NCBI GenBank assembly: GCA_910576385.1
Contig: CAJTIR010000009.1
Span: 1-64,000 of the forward strand
Length of the DNA stretch: 64,000 nt
Source of the DNA: Lachnospiraceae bacterium
Lineage (GTDB): Bacteria; Bacillota; Clostridia; Lachnospirales; Lachnospiraceae
Reading direction: 5' to 3'
Shown: positions 54,532 to 64,000 of the stretch, piece by piece
Layout: the number at the start of each line of letters is the position of its first letter
Numbering within the stretch: position 1 is the stretch's first letter
Notes under the pieces: generated by a model
What the model was told of the DNA's origin: nothing
Databases searched by the model: none
What the model saw: only the letters and a program-made list of their open reading frames with translations
Program-made: the position numbers and the translations under genes

Positions 54532-57500
54532 ATGAGGAAAACGAAAAAGATGCTGGCTCTAGCACTTGCCTCTGCATTGATGGTTACATCTGTCCAAGTC
54601 AATTGGGATGTGACAGCCTATGCAGCAGTGCAGGAGGGAGCCGAGACAAATGGCAGCAGGCAGGCTATATCAAATGCCATTGCCTGGAACATGGATTATT
54701 TAAGCAATGAGGGCAGTTGTGAGATATCAGATCAGAATGTTCCAACAACTAAAATGGAATATACAAGTGGAACATATTATGTGAGTTCTCTTAATTTTCC
54801 AAATCTTAGTGAGGATATGGTACAGTTTGACGCAGGTAAATTAAGTCAGGTCTTGGAGGTAAATGCCGATCAATTGCAGAGTCTTACTGTGAATGATCTT
54901 ACGTTCCGTTACCGATGGAGTAAAGCGGGAGATGATGGGAGCTATGTAAGCATTGAGGAAACCACAGACACCTATGATGCAGACGAGGATATAACAAATG
55001 AGAATCATACAACTACATATCGTTGTACAGCTATTGTCACAGCAGTGGATGGCCATCAGGTTCCAGAGGGCACTGATATACCATTAACATGGGATTTTGT
55101 ATACCAGTATACAGGCGTTACCAAGGATCAGATTGATTCTGGCGATGCGTCGATCACAGATTATTTTGAGTTTGAGGATTTTACCAGCGAAGCAGAAACC
55201 ATCCAATTTGCCAGCAAGAGTGAGGAAAAGAGTCCCAGTTATTTTTATATTGAGAGTCAAGATAGTAGTGATAATATAGATTATAAATTATCTTGTGTTT
55301 ATAAAGATGGCACAGAGGAAGAGATAAAAGCCTCGTCTGTCAGTTATCTGTCTAATTCCACAGTAGGCTCCTTGACATACAGCAGAAATGGAAAAGACAT
55401 CGATCACTACAATCTCCATATAGATTTGAAGTATGGGAAACAGGTGCTTCAGTCTATGGATAAGGTCTACAATCTGGAATACACAGGCATAACCAAGGAG
55501 GATGTGGAGCAAAATCCTGAGATTCTCAATACCTATTTTGAAGGACTTAAAGACTTAACAGATCAGGACTTAAATTTTACTAATGTAAATTCTGGTCAGA
55601 GTGCTGGATGTGAGATTGACAGTCAGTTTTATGGGAATGCGACTATCAATTATGAATGGATTGCACATGCTGTTGACGGAACAACGGACAGTGTAATAAG
55701 TAGGACGTCTCAGAATAGCTGTGCTTCCAGGAGGCTTAGTTATTACTATGATTTTAGTGTCAAAGATCAACAGGGTAATATAACTGACAGAGAGAGAAAA
55801 CCAGTAGATTATTATGAATTGTCGGTGGTTCTTTGTTATGATGGGGAAGAATTGGCAACGCGCACAGCAAAATATAATGTTGTGTTTAGCCCAATTAAGA
55901 TTGTAGATCAATCATCCTCTCCGTTTATGGCGCGCAATGGCGAGACGAAACGTCTGTATGTAGAGGCTGAGCAGGCAGACGACACAGAAGATATCGGAAC
56001 CATTACTTATCAGTGGTATAAGGTTAAAAATGGGACTGCCACACCACTAGAGGGAGAAAATCTTTCTGAGACTTATGTGAAGGTAGAGGATTATGACACT
56101 TCCTATAAATGTGTGATTTCAGCTACAGAATTAAAAGATGCATATCCAGATATAGAACTGAAAGAACTCAGCGCTGCTTTTGTGCCAAGAGAAGCCACAG
56201 GCTACCGTGTAAAAGCGATTGAGGAATATCCGTCAGGCTATCTGGGAAAAGAAGCAGTTTTGTCAATCAAGGCAGCAGTGGATCCAGGATATACTTTAAA
56301 TTATAAATGGGAAAAAGCATCTTATGAAAATCAGAATTCTGATACCATTATCTATACCACAAAAGCGGACGGGGCATCTGCAGAATATAAGATTGCCCAG
56401 ACCACAGAAGATGATTTTGTATCTGTGTATGATGATACCTTAGAGAGAAGCTATACACACAGACTGACAGTCACGGTCAAGAAGGGCACAGAGATTGTTG
56501 ATACCAGTTATTATTATTTTAGGCTGCGGAAAATAATAGAGGACCTTTATACCGTAGATACTAATCTGGATGACTGGTCTGGCTATAAAATGGCTGTAGA
56601 AAAAGGAGAAGACACAGAACTTTACTTTAGGACAGAAGTTCAGGATTCAAGTTTGACAATTGAAAAGACATGGTTTAAGAAACTGATGGATGTTGATTAT
56701 GTGGCAGAGACAGATACAAATGGCAACTATGTCTATGATACAGACGGCAATCTGAAATATAAGACGGCAGATGCAGGCGTTACGGTTCCGGCAGCGCCTG
56801 GAAAGACCACAGAACAAGTGGATTATGATTCTGAGATATATGACAACAATGCCGGACAATACATTTATACCAAAAAAACAGTAACTTATTATGAAAAATT
56901 GACAGCCGCAGAAAATAATTCTGTCTATAAAGTTCTTGGTAAGGATGGAACAGGAAAAGCTATGGATAACCGCGGTACCTATCATGTTGATGTTAAGGTG
57001 ACAAAGAATAATGGCAGCGATACAGAAACATTGTCAGAAGATACTTATTTTGTCACTTTAATTTATAATTCTGGTTTGAAAGCATATGCAAAGACATCTA
57101 ATATTTCTGGAGCCGTGGGTAAATCTGCCGCACTTGAAGTAGTGGCTTCTAATAAAGACCAAGCGCTCTATCCAATTGCCTATCAGTGGCAAAAATGGGA
57201 TGTGAGTAAGAATGCTTATCAGGATATACAAGGCGTGACAGGAAATGTCAATCAAATCAACAGTCTGACAGCAAACGATTTTGGCAAGTATAGAGTAATG
57301 GTCTCTGATTCCTCAGATGTAGAGCCACAGGAAGTGATTTTTTCTGTGTATGAGGAACAGACAGAGCCGCATTTTTATACTCCTCAAAGCTCCTATTACC
57401 GCAAATCTATCGGAGATGCTGTGGCACTGGAAGTAAAAGCAGATATTCCAGCTTCGGTAAAAGTTGATTACACTTGGTATTGCTCAGAAAAATATTTGCA

Positions 57501-60339
57501 GTACGATCCTTGGGAGGAAGAGTGGAATGAGTATACAGATGCAGATTGGCAGATTCTCAATACAGAAACTGCAGCCTATATATTTACAGTTTCTTCTGAA
57601 GAGGATTTCAGAACGTATCGCTGCATGGCCAGATATAAATTAGCTGGCAGTTATGTGGAAAAGAATTTCTATTATCATGTGGAGGATGCATCTGCGGACA
57701 TTAGTCTGGAGAGAACTACACCTCAAATTCAGTATAAGCAGGTTGGAGACAGCGCCGCTTATGGCGTACGCTATAAGTCGGCAAGTTCTGAAATCAAGGA
57801 TGCAGACGTCAAGTATCAATGGGGATATTATGATGATAATTATGATTGGCAGGCAATTGAAGGTGCCACAGGGCAGAACTATACAGTAAAAAGCCTGGAA
57901 GCGAAAAATTTCGGGATCATTTACTGCCGTGTGACTTTTTCAGAGCGTAATCTCTACAAAAGTATCTCCTTTGAGACGAGATTGTACACCGATATCACAA
58001 TTGCAGAGGGTGGTACAGTTTATGCACAGGCTGGTTCTGATGTAATATTAGAGCCTGTGATTGGCAATCCGTCCAACCGAGCGCTTACCTATCAGTGGTA
58101 TTCTGAGGACTATGGCATTATCTATGGGGCAACAGGAAAAAATTATACCATTTCCAAAATTGGCGAGAATGAATTTGGAACATATTATTGTAAGATCTAT
58201 GACGGAAATTATCTGGTTGGCACCTATCAGGCTGCCATTGAAAATACATTGTCAAAAGAGAAGAAAGTATTGATTGATAAATATGAATCAAATATAAAAG
58301 TTACGCCTGGAAAGAGTGCTGAGTTCAAAATAACAGCAAAATCTGACAGCAATCTGAAGCTGTCCTATCAGTGGTACCGCAATGAAGAGGTATATGATGA
58401 GGACGAGGATGAGTATTACAATAGAGGAAAAGCGATCGGCGGCGCTGTGGAAGCATCCTATACCATCAACTCTGTATTGCCAAATATGGAAGGGAATTAT
58501 TATTGTATAGTCACAGATTCTGAGGGCAACCGTGCTAGGGCAGATTTTTATCTCACCGTCAGCACAAATCTTCAGGTAGATTCTGGCTATGTAAATAGTG
58601 ACGATCTGATTGGTTATCAGACCACCATCGGTGCAGATGTCACCTTAAAAGCAAAAGCCTCTATTGACAAGGATTATCAGGTTTTCTATCAGTGGTATAG
58701 AGGGACCTCTGCAAGTGATAACAATGTGATCTATGGCGCTACAGCTGCCGAATATAAGCTGAATAAGGTGTCAATGAATGATATTGGCTATTATATCTGT
58801 AAGGTCTCAGATGCGATTGGGACAATAAAATATTTATATTATCAGGTATACATCAATACAGGATTAATGGTAGAACCCAGTATGTCAGATCCGTTTGAAG
58901 CAGCGGATGGCTCTGTTAAAATGTATGTACAAGCCACCGCAAATCAAGGGCAAAAAATTACCTATCAGTGGTCTAAGTATGATGCTAATGTGGATAAGTG
59001 GACAAAATTAAGCAACGGCACTTCTGCATCCTACAAGATTGCAAAAGTTACAAAAAATACGTTAGGTGAATACATGTGTACCGTTTCTACCTCAGGTGAG
59101 AGCTATTCTTATCTTTATTCTGTGCATACGGTATATCAGCAGTCTCAAAGCAGAAATTATGCAGAACAGAATGATGCTTTTAAACTTTCTGCCAGTATGA
59201 AAAATTCAGCAAAAGATGCCAAATATACCTATATATGGTATGCAGAGGATCCAGTTACAAAATCACAGAAAAAGATAAGCTGCACCACGGCAAGCTATAG
59301 TGGAAAAGCGCCAGTGATTAAGATGAATGGTTCTATTTCAGGATTTGTGAGTGTTGGGTATACATGCGAGGTTTACAGAGATGGAATTTTGGTCTCTGAG
59401 AACGAGTATACATTGGGGGTTCTTCCTAAAATCACATACTCTACCACCACTTTGCCGCAGACATCACATCCATTTGACAAGCGTGTAGACATTAAGGCAT
59501 ACAAAGTAAATAAAGCCAAGAAGATTAAAATTACCTTGGATATAAAATCCGAGGAGGTTATGGTGATTGATGCTTCTGGATTAGAGCATTGGATGAATGG
59601 AGCAAAGGATAATACTTTAACACTTTCTGGCGATAAAGCAATTTTTATTGCTCGTGATGGGGACGGTATTGGATATGGATATAAAGTATCTAGTATTGTT
59701 GATCCTAATCCTGCTACTCCTACTCCTCCGAAACCTCAAAAACCGAAAGTACCAGCCAAAGGAAAGAAATACACAGTTGGAAAACTGAAATATAAGGTTA
59801 CAAAATCCAGTGCAAAATCTGGAACCGTATCAGTGACAGGTGCCAAGAGTAAATCAGCCACATCTGTTTCCATTCCTAAGACGGTTAAGATTAGTGGATA
59901 TACCTTTAAGGTGACAGGCATTGACGCAAAAGCATTCAGCGGTTATAAGAAATTGACAAAAGCTGTGATTGGCGAGAATGTTAAGTCTATTGGCAAATCA
60001 GCTTTTCGGGGATGTGCGAAATTAAAGACGGTTACTTTAGGAAAGAATGTGACTACAATCAGCGAGGCAGCATTTAGCGGATGCAAGAGTTTGACAAGTA
60101 TCACCATTGGAGCCAAAGTAAGTTCCATTGGCAAAGAAGCATTTAAGAGCTGTGCAAAATTGAAAACAATTACCATTAAGACCACAAAGCTGACCTCAAA
60201 GAAAGTTGGGAAAAATGCATTTAAGGGCATCAATGCAAAAGCAACCATTAAAGTGCCAAGCAAGAAACTTTCTGCTTATAAGAAATTGTTGAAATCCAAA
60301 GGTGTTGGCAAAAAGGTGAAATTTAAAAAAGTGAAATAA
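54532..60339 (+). CDS. Secreted Ig-like / leucine-rich repeat surface protein
   Basis: 1,935 residues. A signal peptide ends near residue 33 (VTAYA). From about 490 to 1600 there are repeating Ig-like modules spaced roughly 90-100 residues, each with a Y-Q-W or Y-T-W strand and an F/G-T/N-Y-Y-C-K/I-V strand. A Pro/Lys linker (about 1725-1745) follows. Four to five BspA-type leucine-rich repeats (LRR_5: KSIGKSAFRGCAKLKTVTLGKNV) then lead to a Lys-rich end. No LPXTG, SLH or other anchor is visible, so attachment may be by charge or it may be released. Adhesion or host contact is the likely role. AAAGGAG precedes the ATG. Confidence 0.9.
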   Translation: MRKTKKMLALALASALMVTSVQVNWDVTAYAAVQEGAETNGSRQAISNAIAWNMDYLSNEGSCEISDQNVPTTKMEYTSGTYYVSSLNFPNLSEDMVQFDAGKLSQVLEVNADQLQSLTVNDLTFRYRWSKAGDDGSYVSIEETTDTYDADEDITNENHTTTYRCTAIVTAVDGHQVPEGTDIPLTWDFVYQYTGVTKDQIDSGDASITDYFEFEDFTSEAETIQFASKSEEKSPSYFYIESQDSSDNIDYKLSCVYKDGTEEEIKASSVSYLSNSTVGSLTYSRNGKDIDHYNLHIDLKYGKQVLQSMDKVYNLEYTGITKEDVEQNPEILNTYFEGLKDLTDQDLNFTNVNSGQSAGCEIDSQFYGNATINYEWIAHAVDGTTDSVISRTSQNSCASRRLSYYYDFSVKDQQGNITDRERKPVDYYELSVVLCYDGEELATRTAKYNVVFSPIKIVDQSSSPFMARNGETKRLYVEAEQADDTEDIGTITYQWYKVKNGTATPLEGENLSETYVKVEDYDTSYKCVISATELKDAYPDIELKELSAAFVPREATGYRVKAIEEYPSGYLGKEAVLSIKAAVDPGYTLNYKWEKASYENQNSDTIIYTTKADGASAEYKIAQTTEDDFVSVYDDTLERSYTHRLTVTVKKGTEIVDTSYYYFRLRKIIEDLYTVDTNLDDWSGYKMAVEKGEDTELYFRTEVQDSSLTIEKTWFKKLMDVDYVAETDTNGNYVYDTDGNLKYKTADAGVTVPAAPGKTTEQVDYDSEIYDNNAGQYIYTKKTVTYYEKLTAAENNSVYKVLGKDGTGKAMDNRGTYHVDVKVTKNNGSDTETLSEDTYFVTLIYNSGLKAYAKTSNISGAVGKSAALEVVASNKDQALYPIAYQWQKWDVSKNAYQDIQGVTGNVNQINSLTANDFGKYRVMVSDSSDVEPQEVIFSVYEEQTEPHFYTPQSSYYRKSIGDAVALEVKADIPASVKVDYTWYCSEKYLQYDPWEEEWNEYTDADWQILNTETAAYIFTVSSEEDFRTYRCMARYKLAGSYVEKNFYYHVEDASADISLERTTPQIQYKQVGDSAAYGVRYKSASSEIKDADVKYQWGYYDDNYDWQAIEGATGQNYTVKSLEAKNFGIIYCRVTFSERNLYKSISFETRLYTDITIAEGGTVYAQAGSDVILEPVIGNPSNRALTYQWYSEDYGIIYGATGKNYTISKIGENEFGTYYCKIYDGNYLVGTYQAAIENTLSKEKKVLIDKYESNIKVTPGKSAEFKITAKSDSNLKLSYQWYRNEEVYDEDEDEYYNRGKAIGGAVEASYTINSVLPNMEGNYYCIVTDSEGNRARADFYLTVSTNLQVDSGYVNSDDLIGYQTTIGADVTLKAKASIDKDYQVFYQWYRGTSASDNNVIYGATAAEYKLNKVSMNDIGYYICKVSDAIGTIKYLYYQVYINTGLMVEPSMSDPFEAADGSVKMYVQATANQGQKITYQWSKYDANVDKWTKLSNGTSASYKIAKVTKNTLGEYMCTVSTSGESYSYLYSVHTVYQQSQSRNYAEQNDAFKLSASMKNSAKDAKYTYIWYAEDPVTKSQKKISCTTASYSGKAPVIKMNGSISGFVSVGYTCEVYRDGILVSENEYTLGVLPKITYSTTTLPQTSHPFDKRVDIKAYKVNKAKKIKITLDIKSEEVMVIDASGLEHWMNGAKDNTLTLSGDKAIFIARDGDGIGYGYKVSSIVDPNPATPTPPKPQKPKVPAKGKKYTVGKLKYKVTKSSAKSGTVSVTGAKSKSATSVSIPKTVKISGYTFKVTGIDAKAFSGYKKLTKAVIGENVKSIGKSAFRGCAKLKTVTLGKNVTTISEAAFSGCKSLTSITIGAKVSSIGKEAFKSCAKLKTITIKTTKLTSKKVGKNAFKGINAKATIKVPSKKLSAYKKLLKSKGVGKKVKFKKVK

Positions 60340-60349
60340 TACAAGGCGG

Positions 60350-60391
60350 CTGGCGCTTCACGAGATTACAATCGTGGGGCGCCAGTTTTTA
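60350..60391 (+). terminator. Terminator after the surface protein
   Basis: CTGGCGC (60350-60356) pairs with GCGCCAG (60379-60385), with an inner CACGA/TCGTG stem, and is followed by five T residues. It closes the surface-protein gene just before the IS607-type element. Confidence 0.85.
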
Positions 60392-60524
60392 TCAGATACT
60401 TTCTGCGAATTGTATTGCAATGAGGAGGACAATCCCATATAGTATAAAATAATATTAAAAACATTAAAAAGTATTAACATTTTATATAAAATATGATATG
60501 ATAATTATATAAGGTGGCGATACA

Positions 60525-61124
60525 ATGAAAGCGAATGAAGTTTTGAAACTTTTAAGAATAACCCGTCCTACATTGACTAAGTATGTGAAACAGGGTTTGG
60601 TTAAAGTTGAAAAATTACCAAATGGCAGATACGAATATGACTCTGAAAGCGTATATTCTTTTTTAAATAAGGATATGAAACGTAAAACATATATTTATGC
60701 AAGAGTGTCTACATTAAAACAAAAACCCGACCTCGATAATCAAATAGAACTTTTGAAACAATTTTGCTTTTCTAACGGATATACTATTTCAGGAATTTAT
60801 TCGGATATTGCAAGTGGGATAAGTTTTGAAAAGCGTAACGACTTTTTCAAAATGCTTGACGATATTATTGATAATAAAGTGGAACGTGTTGTTATTACTT
60901 ATAAAGACAGACTTTCAAGAATAGGTTTTGACTTGTTCTATCATCTATTTCAAAAATACAACTGCGAAATTGTGATAATGAGTGAAGTAGGTTCAGAAAA
61001 ACTTGATCGTCAAGAAATTTTTGAAGAAATAGTAAGTCTGTTACATTGTTATTCAATGAAATTTTACAGCAAAAGAAAAATTCAAAAGGTAAAAGAGGTG
61101 TTGACAAATGAAAATAATGATTAA
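60525..61124 (+). CDS. tnpA: IS607-family serine recombinase TnpA
   Basis: 199 residues. The N-terminus is a MerR-like helix-turn-helix (VLKLLRITRPTLTKYVKQGLVKV). The catalytic domain begins YIYARVSTLKQKPDLDNQ, with the active serine in RVS, and continues with VVITYKDRLSRIGFDLF. Placing the DNA-binding domain before the catalytic domain is diagnostic for IS607. AAGGTGG precedes the ATG. The last 17 bases overlap tnpB. The reading frame is intact. Confidence 0.93.
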   Translation: MKANEVLKLLRITRPTLTKYVKQGLVKVEKLPNGRYEYDSESVYSFLNKDMKRKTYIYARVSTLKQKPDLDNQIELLKQFCFSNGYTISGIYSDIASGISFEKRNDFFKMLDDIIDNKVERVVITYKDRLSRIGFDLFYHLFQKYNCEIVIMSEVGSEKLDRQEIFEEIVSLLHCYSMKFYSKRKIQKVKEVLTNENND

Positions 61125-62188
61125 AAATCAACGTGTTGAAAAGCACATAGTGAAATCATCAAATCAGTATTTCCCTATGCTTATGAATTTTTGTAATCTT
61201 TCAAAAAATTTATATAACCATGCGAATTATATTGTCAGACAAAAATTTATTGATAATGGAAATTGGATAAGATATGCCGAACTCAACAAAATATTGAAAA
61301 ATGATAAAGATTATCCTGATTATTCTTTCATGCCGACTGCTCAAACAGCACAACAAACTAAAAAATGATGTTATTGTGTTTCCGAAAGTGTTTCAAGGAT
61401 TTACCATAAAACCTAATTTTATAAACCGAAAAGATTTTGTATCTTTTCAGCAGGTAAGAATTATTCCACATAAAAACAAACTTGTCATAGAAATAGTTTA
61501 TAATATTTGCATTGCGAATCAAAAAGAAAACAATGGACGTTATATAGGCATTGATATTGGAGTAGCTAATCTTGCGGCTGTTTGTAATAACATGAAAGAA
61601 TCTGCGATAATTATTAACGGAAAGCCTCTGAAATCTATCAATCAGTATTATAATAAAAAGATTAGTCATTATCGTGAGATTTGCAAGCGTTTAAATGGTA
61701 AAGACTATTCACGAAAAATGGATCGTCTTACAGAAAAACGCAATCAGAAGATAGATGATTATATGCATAAGGCAAGCAGGACCATAATTGAATATTGCGA
61801 AAAGCTTGACATAAATACGATTGTTATAGGTAAAAACAGCGAATGGAAACAAAACTCTAAATTATCAAAAAGAGTAAATCAGCATTTTATTCAAATTCCT
61901 TTTGCAAGGTTTATTCAAATGATACAGTACAAAGCAATAGAAAAAGGTATAGCAGTGATCCTGACTGAAGAAAGCTATACGAGCGGTACAAGTTTCATAG
62001 ACAATGAAGAACCTGTAAAATCAAATTATAATAAAGCAAGACGAGTGCATAGAGGCTTATTTGTTGCTGAAAATAAAGTAGAAATAAATGCGGACTTAAA
62101 CGGCGCTTATCAGATAATAAAGAAGGTATTCCCAATAAAATGGGATAGAGGGTGTGCGTTACACCCATTTGTAGTAAACATAGCCTAA
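61108..62188 (+). pseudogene. tnpB: TnpB RNA-guided nuclease gene, frameshifted
   Basis: The N-terminus (61108-61368; ending PTAQTAQQTKK) stops at TGA. The homologous sequence resumes one frame over (NDVIVFPK... to 62188). The usual 25-35 residues between TAQQT and the VIVFPK strand are missing, so a deletion plus frameshift broke the gene. The RuvC-I aspartate is in IGIDIGVANLAAV and the RuvC-III aspartate in INADLNGAY. RuvC-II reads VIGKNSEWKQ, with the usual Glu not in the classical place; TEESYTSGTSF is also present. A complete homologue would be about 400 residues. Confidence 0.85.
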
Positions 62189-62395
62189 TCTGTGTTGAAC
62201 AATAAAGGAAAACATTATTTAATAAAATTTATATTATATTTTATTATCTTTATTATTTTTTATAACGTACTAAGGACAGAATGGTTGTAAATTCCGTAAA
62301 AAACAAAAAAGTCAGGTTCATAAACGAAAGCAGAGAGTATAATAGGTTGACTAATCAATTCGATATCGTAATTTCTTAGAGAAAGGAAGAAAAGG
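62189..62395. other. AT-rich intergenic stretch after the IS607 element
   Basis: Contains the element's right border and a 33-codon frame from 62281 with no ribosome binding site or recognised domain. AAAGGAAGAAAAGG at the end is the ribosome binding site of the next gene. Nothing else is supported. Confidence 0.4.
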
Positions 62396-63604
62396 ATGGA
62401 TCTAAATAAAAATAATCTAAAAAAGATACTGGGTATCATAACTTTTACGCTGTTGTTGTCGGCATTGCTGATTCATGTGGAAGCAGTTAAATCCTATCTG
62501 GCATTTCTTTGGGGGATTGCCTATCCTTTTGTGATAGGAGGTGTGATTGCCTTTATTTTGAATATTCCCATGACGTTGATAGAGAAAAAAGTATTTCATG
62601 TTGATTTGACGGCGGAGCATGTTTCTCAACCGCAGTCAGCAGAGGAGCCAGGGAGTGAGGCTGAGGTGTCCAGACCGCGCAAGGATAAGATTCGGCATAA
62701 GCTGGCTCGGCCAGTTAGTTTGCTGTTGTCTGTTCTTTTTGTATTTGCGATTCTCACCGTGGTGCTGGTGGTGGTAATTCCACAGCTTGGAAAAACTATT
62801 GACAGTATTGGGGAGGGGATGACAGCATTTTTGCCAAAAGCGCAGGCCTGGCTGGAGGAGATCTTTGGCGACAGCAAAGAGATCATGAATTACATTGAGT
62901 CATTCGAGTTTGACTGGAAGAGCTGGCTGGAACAATTTAAGGATTTTGCCCTGAGCGGCGCTGGTAATGTGCTTTCTTATACGATGTCGGCAACTATGAT
63001 GGTGATCAATGGTGTCACCACATTTGTGATTGCTTTTATCTTTTCTCTCTATATATTAAGTCAGAAGGAAAATCTGGCAAGGCAGTGTATAAAAGTGATC
63101 AACGCTTTTTTGTCTGACAAGGCAGTGGAGAAGATCTGTTATGTGTGCAGGCTGAGCCATAGAACATTTTCCAAATTTATTACAGGACAGTGTCTGGAAT
63201 CGTTGATTCTCGGATCAATGTTTGTTGTCGCCATGACTATATTCCGGCTGCCCTATGCTTTGTTGGTGGGTGTACTGATTGCATTTACAGCTTTAATTCC
63301 AATGGTGGGCGCACTGATTGGATGTGTGGTAGGAGCATTTTTAATTTTGATGGTAAATCCAATGCAGGCAGTATTTTTTGTGATTTTATTTTTGGTGTTG
63401 CAGCAGATTGAAGGGAACTTAATTTATCCGCATGTAGTAGGAAATTCTGTGGGGCTTCCATCAATCTGGGTATTGTTTGCTGTGACCGTGGGCGGCGGCC
63501 TGATGGGCATTGCCGGAATGTTGATTTTTATCCCCCTGATGTCTGTGCTCTACACCTTATTCCGAGAGTGGATCAATCAACGTCTCCAAGAACAGAATAA
63601 ATAA
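62396..63604 (+). CDS. AI-2E family transporter (PerM-like)
   Basis: 402 residues with about eight membrane segments. There is a charged loop at about 75-105 (SAEEPGSEAEVSRPRKDKIRHK), and the late motif YPHVVGNSVGLPSIWVLFAVTVGGGLMGIAGMLIFIP is typical of the UPF0118/AI-2E family. Members have been linked to autoinducer-2 export, Na+/H+ exchange or other transport, so substrate is open. The ATG has AAAAGG close upstream. It appears to be a single-gene unit. Confidence 0.9.
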   Translation: MDLNKNNLKKILGIITFTLLLSALLIHVEAVKSYLAFLWGIAYPFVIGGVIAFILNIPMTLIEKKVFHVDLTAEHVSQPQSAEEPGSEAEVSRPRKDKIRHKLARPVSLLLSVLFVFAILTVVLVVVIPQLGKTIDSIGEGMTAFLPKAQAWLEEIFGDSKEIMNYIESFEFDWKSWLEQFKDFALSGAGNVLSYTMSATMMVINGVTTFVIAFIFSLYILSQKENLARQCIKVINAFLSDKAVEKICYVCRLSHRTFSKFITGQCLESLILGSMFVVAMTIFRLPYALLVGVLIAFTALIPMVGALIGCVVGAFLILMVNPMQAVFFVILFLVLQQIEGNLIYPHVVGNSVGLPSIWVLFAVTVGGGLMGIAGMLIFIPLMSVLYTLFREWINQRLQEQNK

Positions 63605-63783
63605 TCAGCTTCATCCGCGATATTTTACATGAATTTTACACAGATTATGTATTCCATTTACAGAAACCGTATACAATACGATATATACAGGCAGGTTATG
63701 TCTTTTGCCTAGTATGTGCCACCTGTGAAGGTGAACTGTTACAAATGGAAAGATAAGAAATGTTTATCATGGAGGATACGGCT

Positions 63784-64000
63784 ATGGATGTATTTGGCAT
63801 TTTGTCACTGATTGGCGGACTGGCGCTGTTTTTGTATGGTATGGATGTGATGGGCGGCGGTCTGGAGAAACTTTCTGGCGGCAGGCTGGAGCGATTATTG
63901 GAGAGTTTAACTTCAAACCCATTAAAGGCAGTATTGTTAGGGGCTGGGGTGACTGCGGTAATTCAGTCATCATCAGCAACTACTGTAATGCTGGTGGGTT
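63784..64000 (+). CDS. Na/Pi cotransporter family protein, partial
   Basis: The first 72 codons are present before the window ends. The sequence MDVFGILSLIGGLALFLYGM followed by GLEKLSGGRLERLLESL and VTAVIQSSSATTVMLVG is characteristic of NptA/PNaS-type proteins, with the QSSSATT phosphate and Na+ binding motif. Bacterial members often carry a C-terminal PhoU domain, not visible here. GGAGG precedes the ATG by about ten bases. Confidence 0.88.
   Translation, partial: MDVFGILSLIGGLALFLYGMDVMGGGLEKLSGGRLERLLESLTSNPLKAVLLGAGVTAVIQSSSATTVMLVG

Larger units (their letters stand above)
60474..62215 (+). mobile_element. IS607-type element (tnpA plus broken tnpB)
   Basis: The unit contains a serine-recombinase tnpA and an overlapping tnpB, the arrangement of IS607 elements, which lack terminal inverted repeats and usually make no target duplication. 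A promoter (TTAACA, 17 bases, TATGAT; 60474-60502) precedes tnpA. The borders given are approximate: the left lies somewhere after the terminator at 60391, the right in the AT-rich stretch after 62188. Two small hairpins (CCCAATAAAATGGG; GGGTGTGCGTTACACCC) at the tnpB end may belong to the guide RNA. Confidence 0.8.

Noticed and set aside
57000-59300. Regular repeats that could suggest a CRISPR array
   Set aside because: The repetition is at protein level, about 280-300 bases apart and diverged; it encodes Ig-like modules. No short identical repeats with spacers occur anywhere in the window.
61108-62188. TnpB copy as a nuclease-dead regulator (TldR-like)
   Set aside because: RuvC-I and RuvC-III aspartates remain and the frame is broken by a deletion, which fits decay rather than a selected dead nuclease.

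Overview
The window reads as a stretch of chromosome from a low-GC, spore-forming Bacillota, most probably a gut Lachnospiraceae (Blautia/Dorea/Ruminococcus type). Support comes from spmA-spmB, the yaaR-holB-yaaT-trmN6-rsmI block, a T-box-controlled tyrS, a YesMN-type two-component system beside an ABC sugar importer, a GH112 phosphorylase for beta-1,3-galactosyl-HexNAc, and a BspA-like surface protein. The genus is inference; no rRNA is present.

Layout. 1-900: the start of a transposase gene, small ORFs, palindromic repeats and a tRNA-Lys(CTT). 0.9-6.6 kb: an unknown membrane protein, a membrane-linked XRE regulator, a BceAB-like ABC pair and an immunity-like protein. 6.7-16.4 kb: YbjQ, TrmB, a D-Ala-D-Ala carboxypeptidase, a MATE exporter, an AbiE-like pair, an alanine/Na+ symporter, SpmAB and a MarR regulator. 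16.4-20.4 kb: a secreted His-rich protein, MgtE and a DUF885 lipoprotein. 20.4-28.9 kb (minus strand): a two-component system with its own binding protein, followed by a maltose-type ABC importer whose terminal malQ is a pseudogene. 29.2-35.0 kb (minus strand): small membrane proteins and the housekeeping block. 35.5-39.8 kb: an ABC exporter with LytTR/DUF3021 regulators and an RsmF-like methyltransferase. 39.9-44.6 kb: an accessory island. 44.6-52.6 kb: an orphan TrpB, GH112, a hybrid kinase, an HD-GYP regulator and a degV remnant. 52.7-60.4 kb: tyrS with T-box and a 1,935-residue Ig-like/leucine-rich surface protein. 60.4-62.2 kb: an IS607-type element with a broken tnpB. 62.4-64.0 kb: an AI-2E-family transporter and a Na/Pi cotransporter cut by the window end.

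The best candidate for an undescribed system is the operon at 40381-44566. It encodes a 56-residue basic protein, a 935-residue protein with an HECMH metallopeptidase-like motif and a later ESFAD motif, and a 404-residue SIR2-like NADase-type protein whose gene overlaps the second. It has its own consensus promoter directly downstream of MITE-like insertions. I infer an abortive-infection or antiphage cassette with a protease-like sensor or activator and an NAD-depleting effector. I cannot match it to a named system from memory.

A second theme is short non-autonomous repeats. One MITE-like family has TTTGAGTTTCC ends and 9-12 bp direct repeats around two copies. A separate palindromic repeat occurs near position 160 and inside the tyrS leader.
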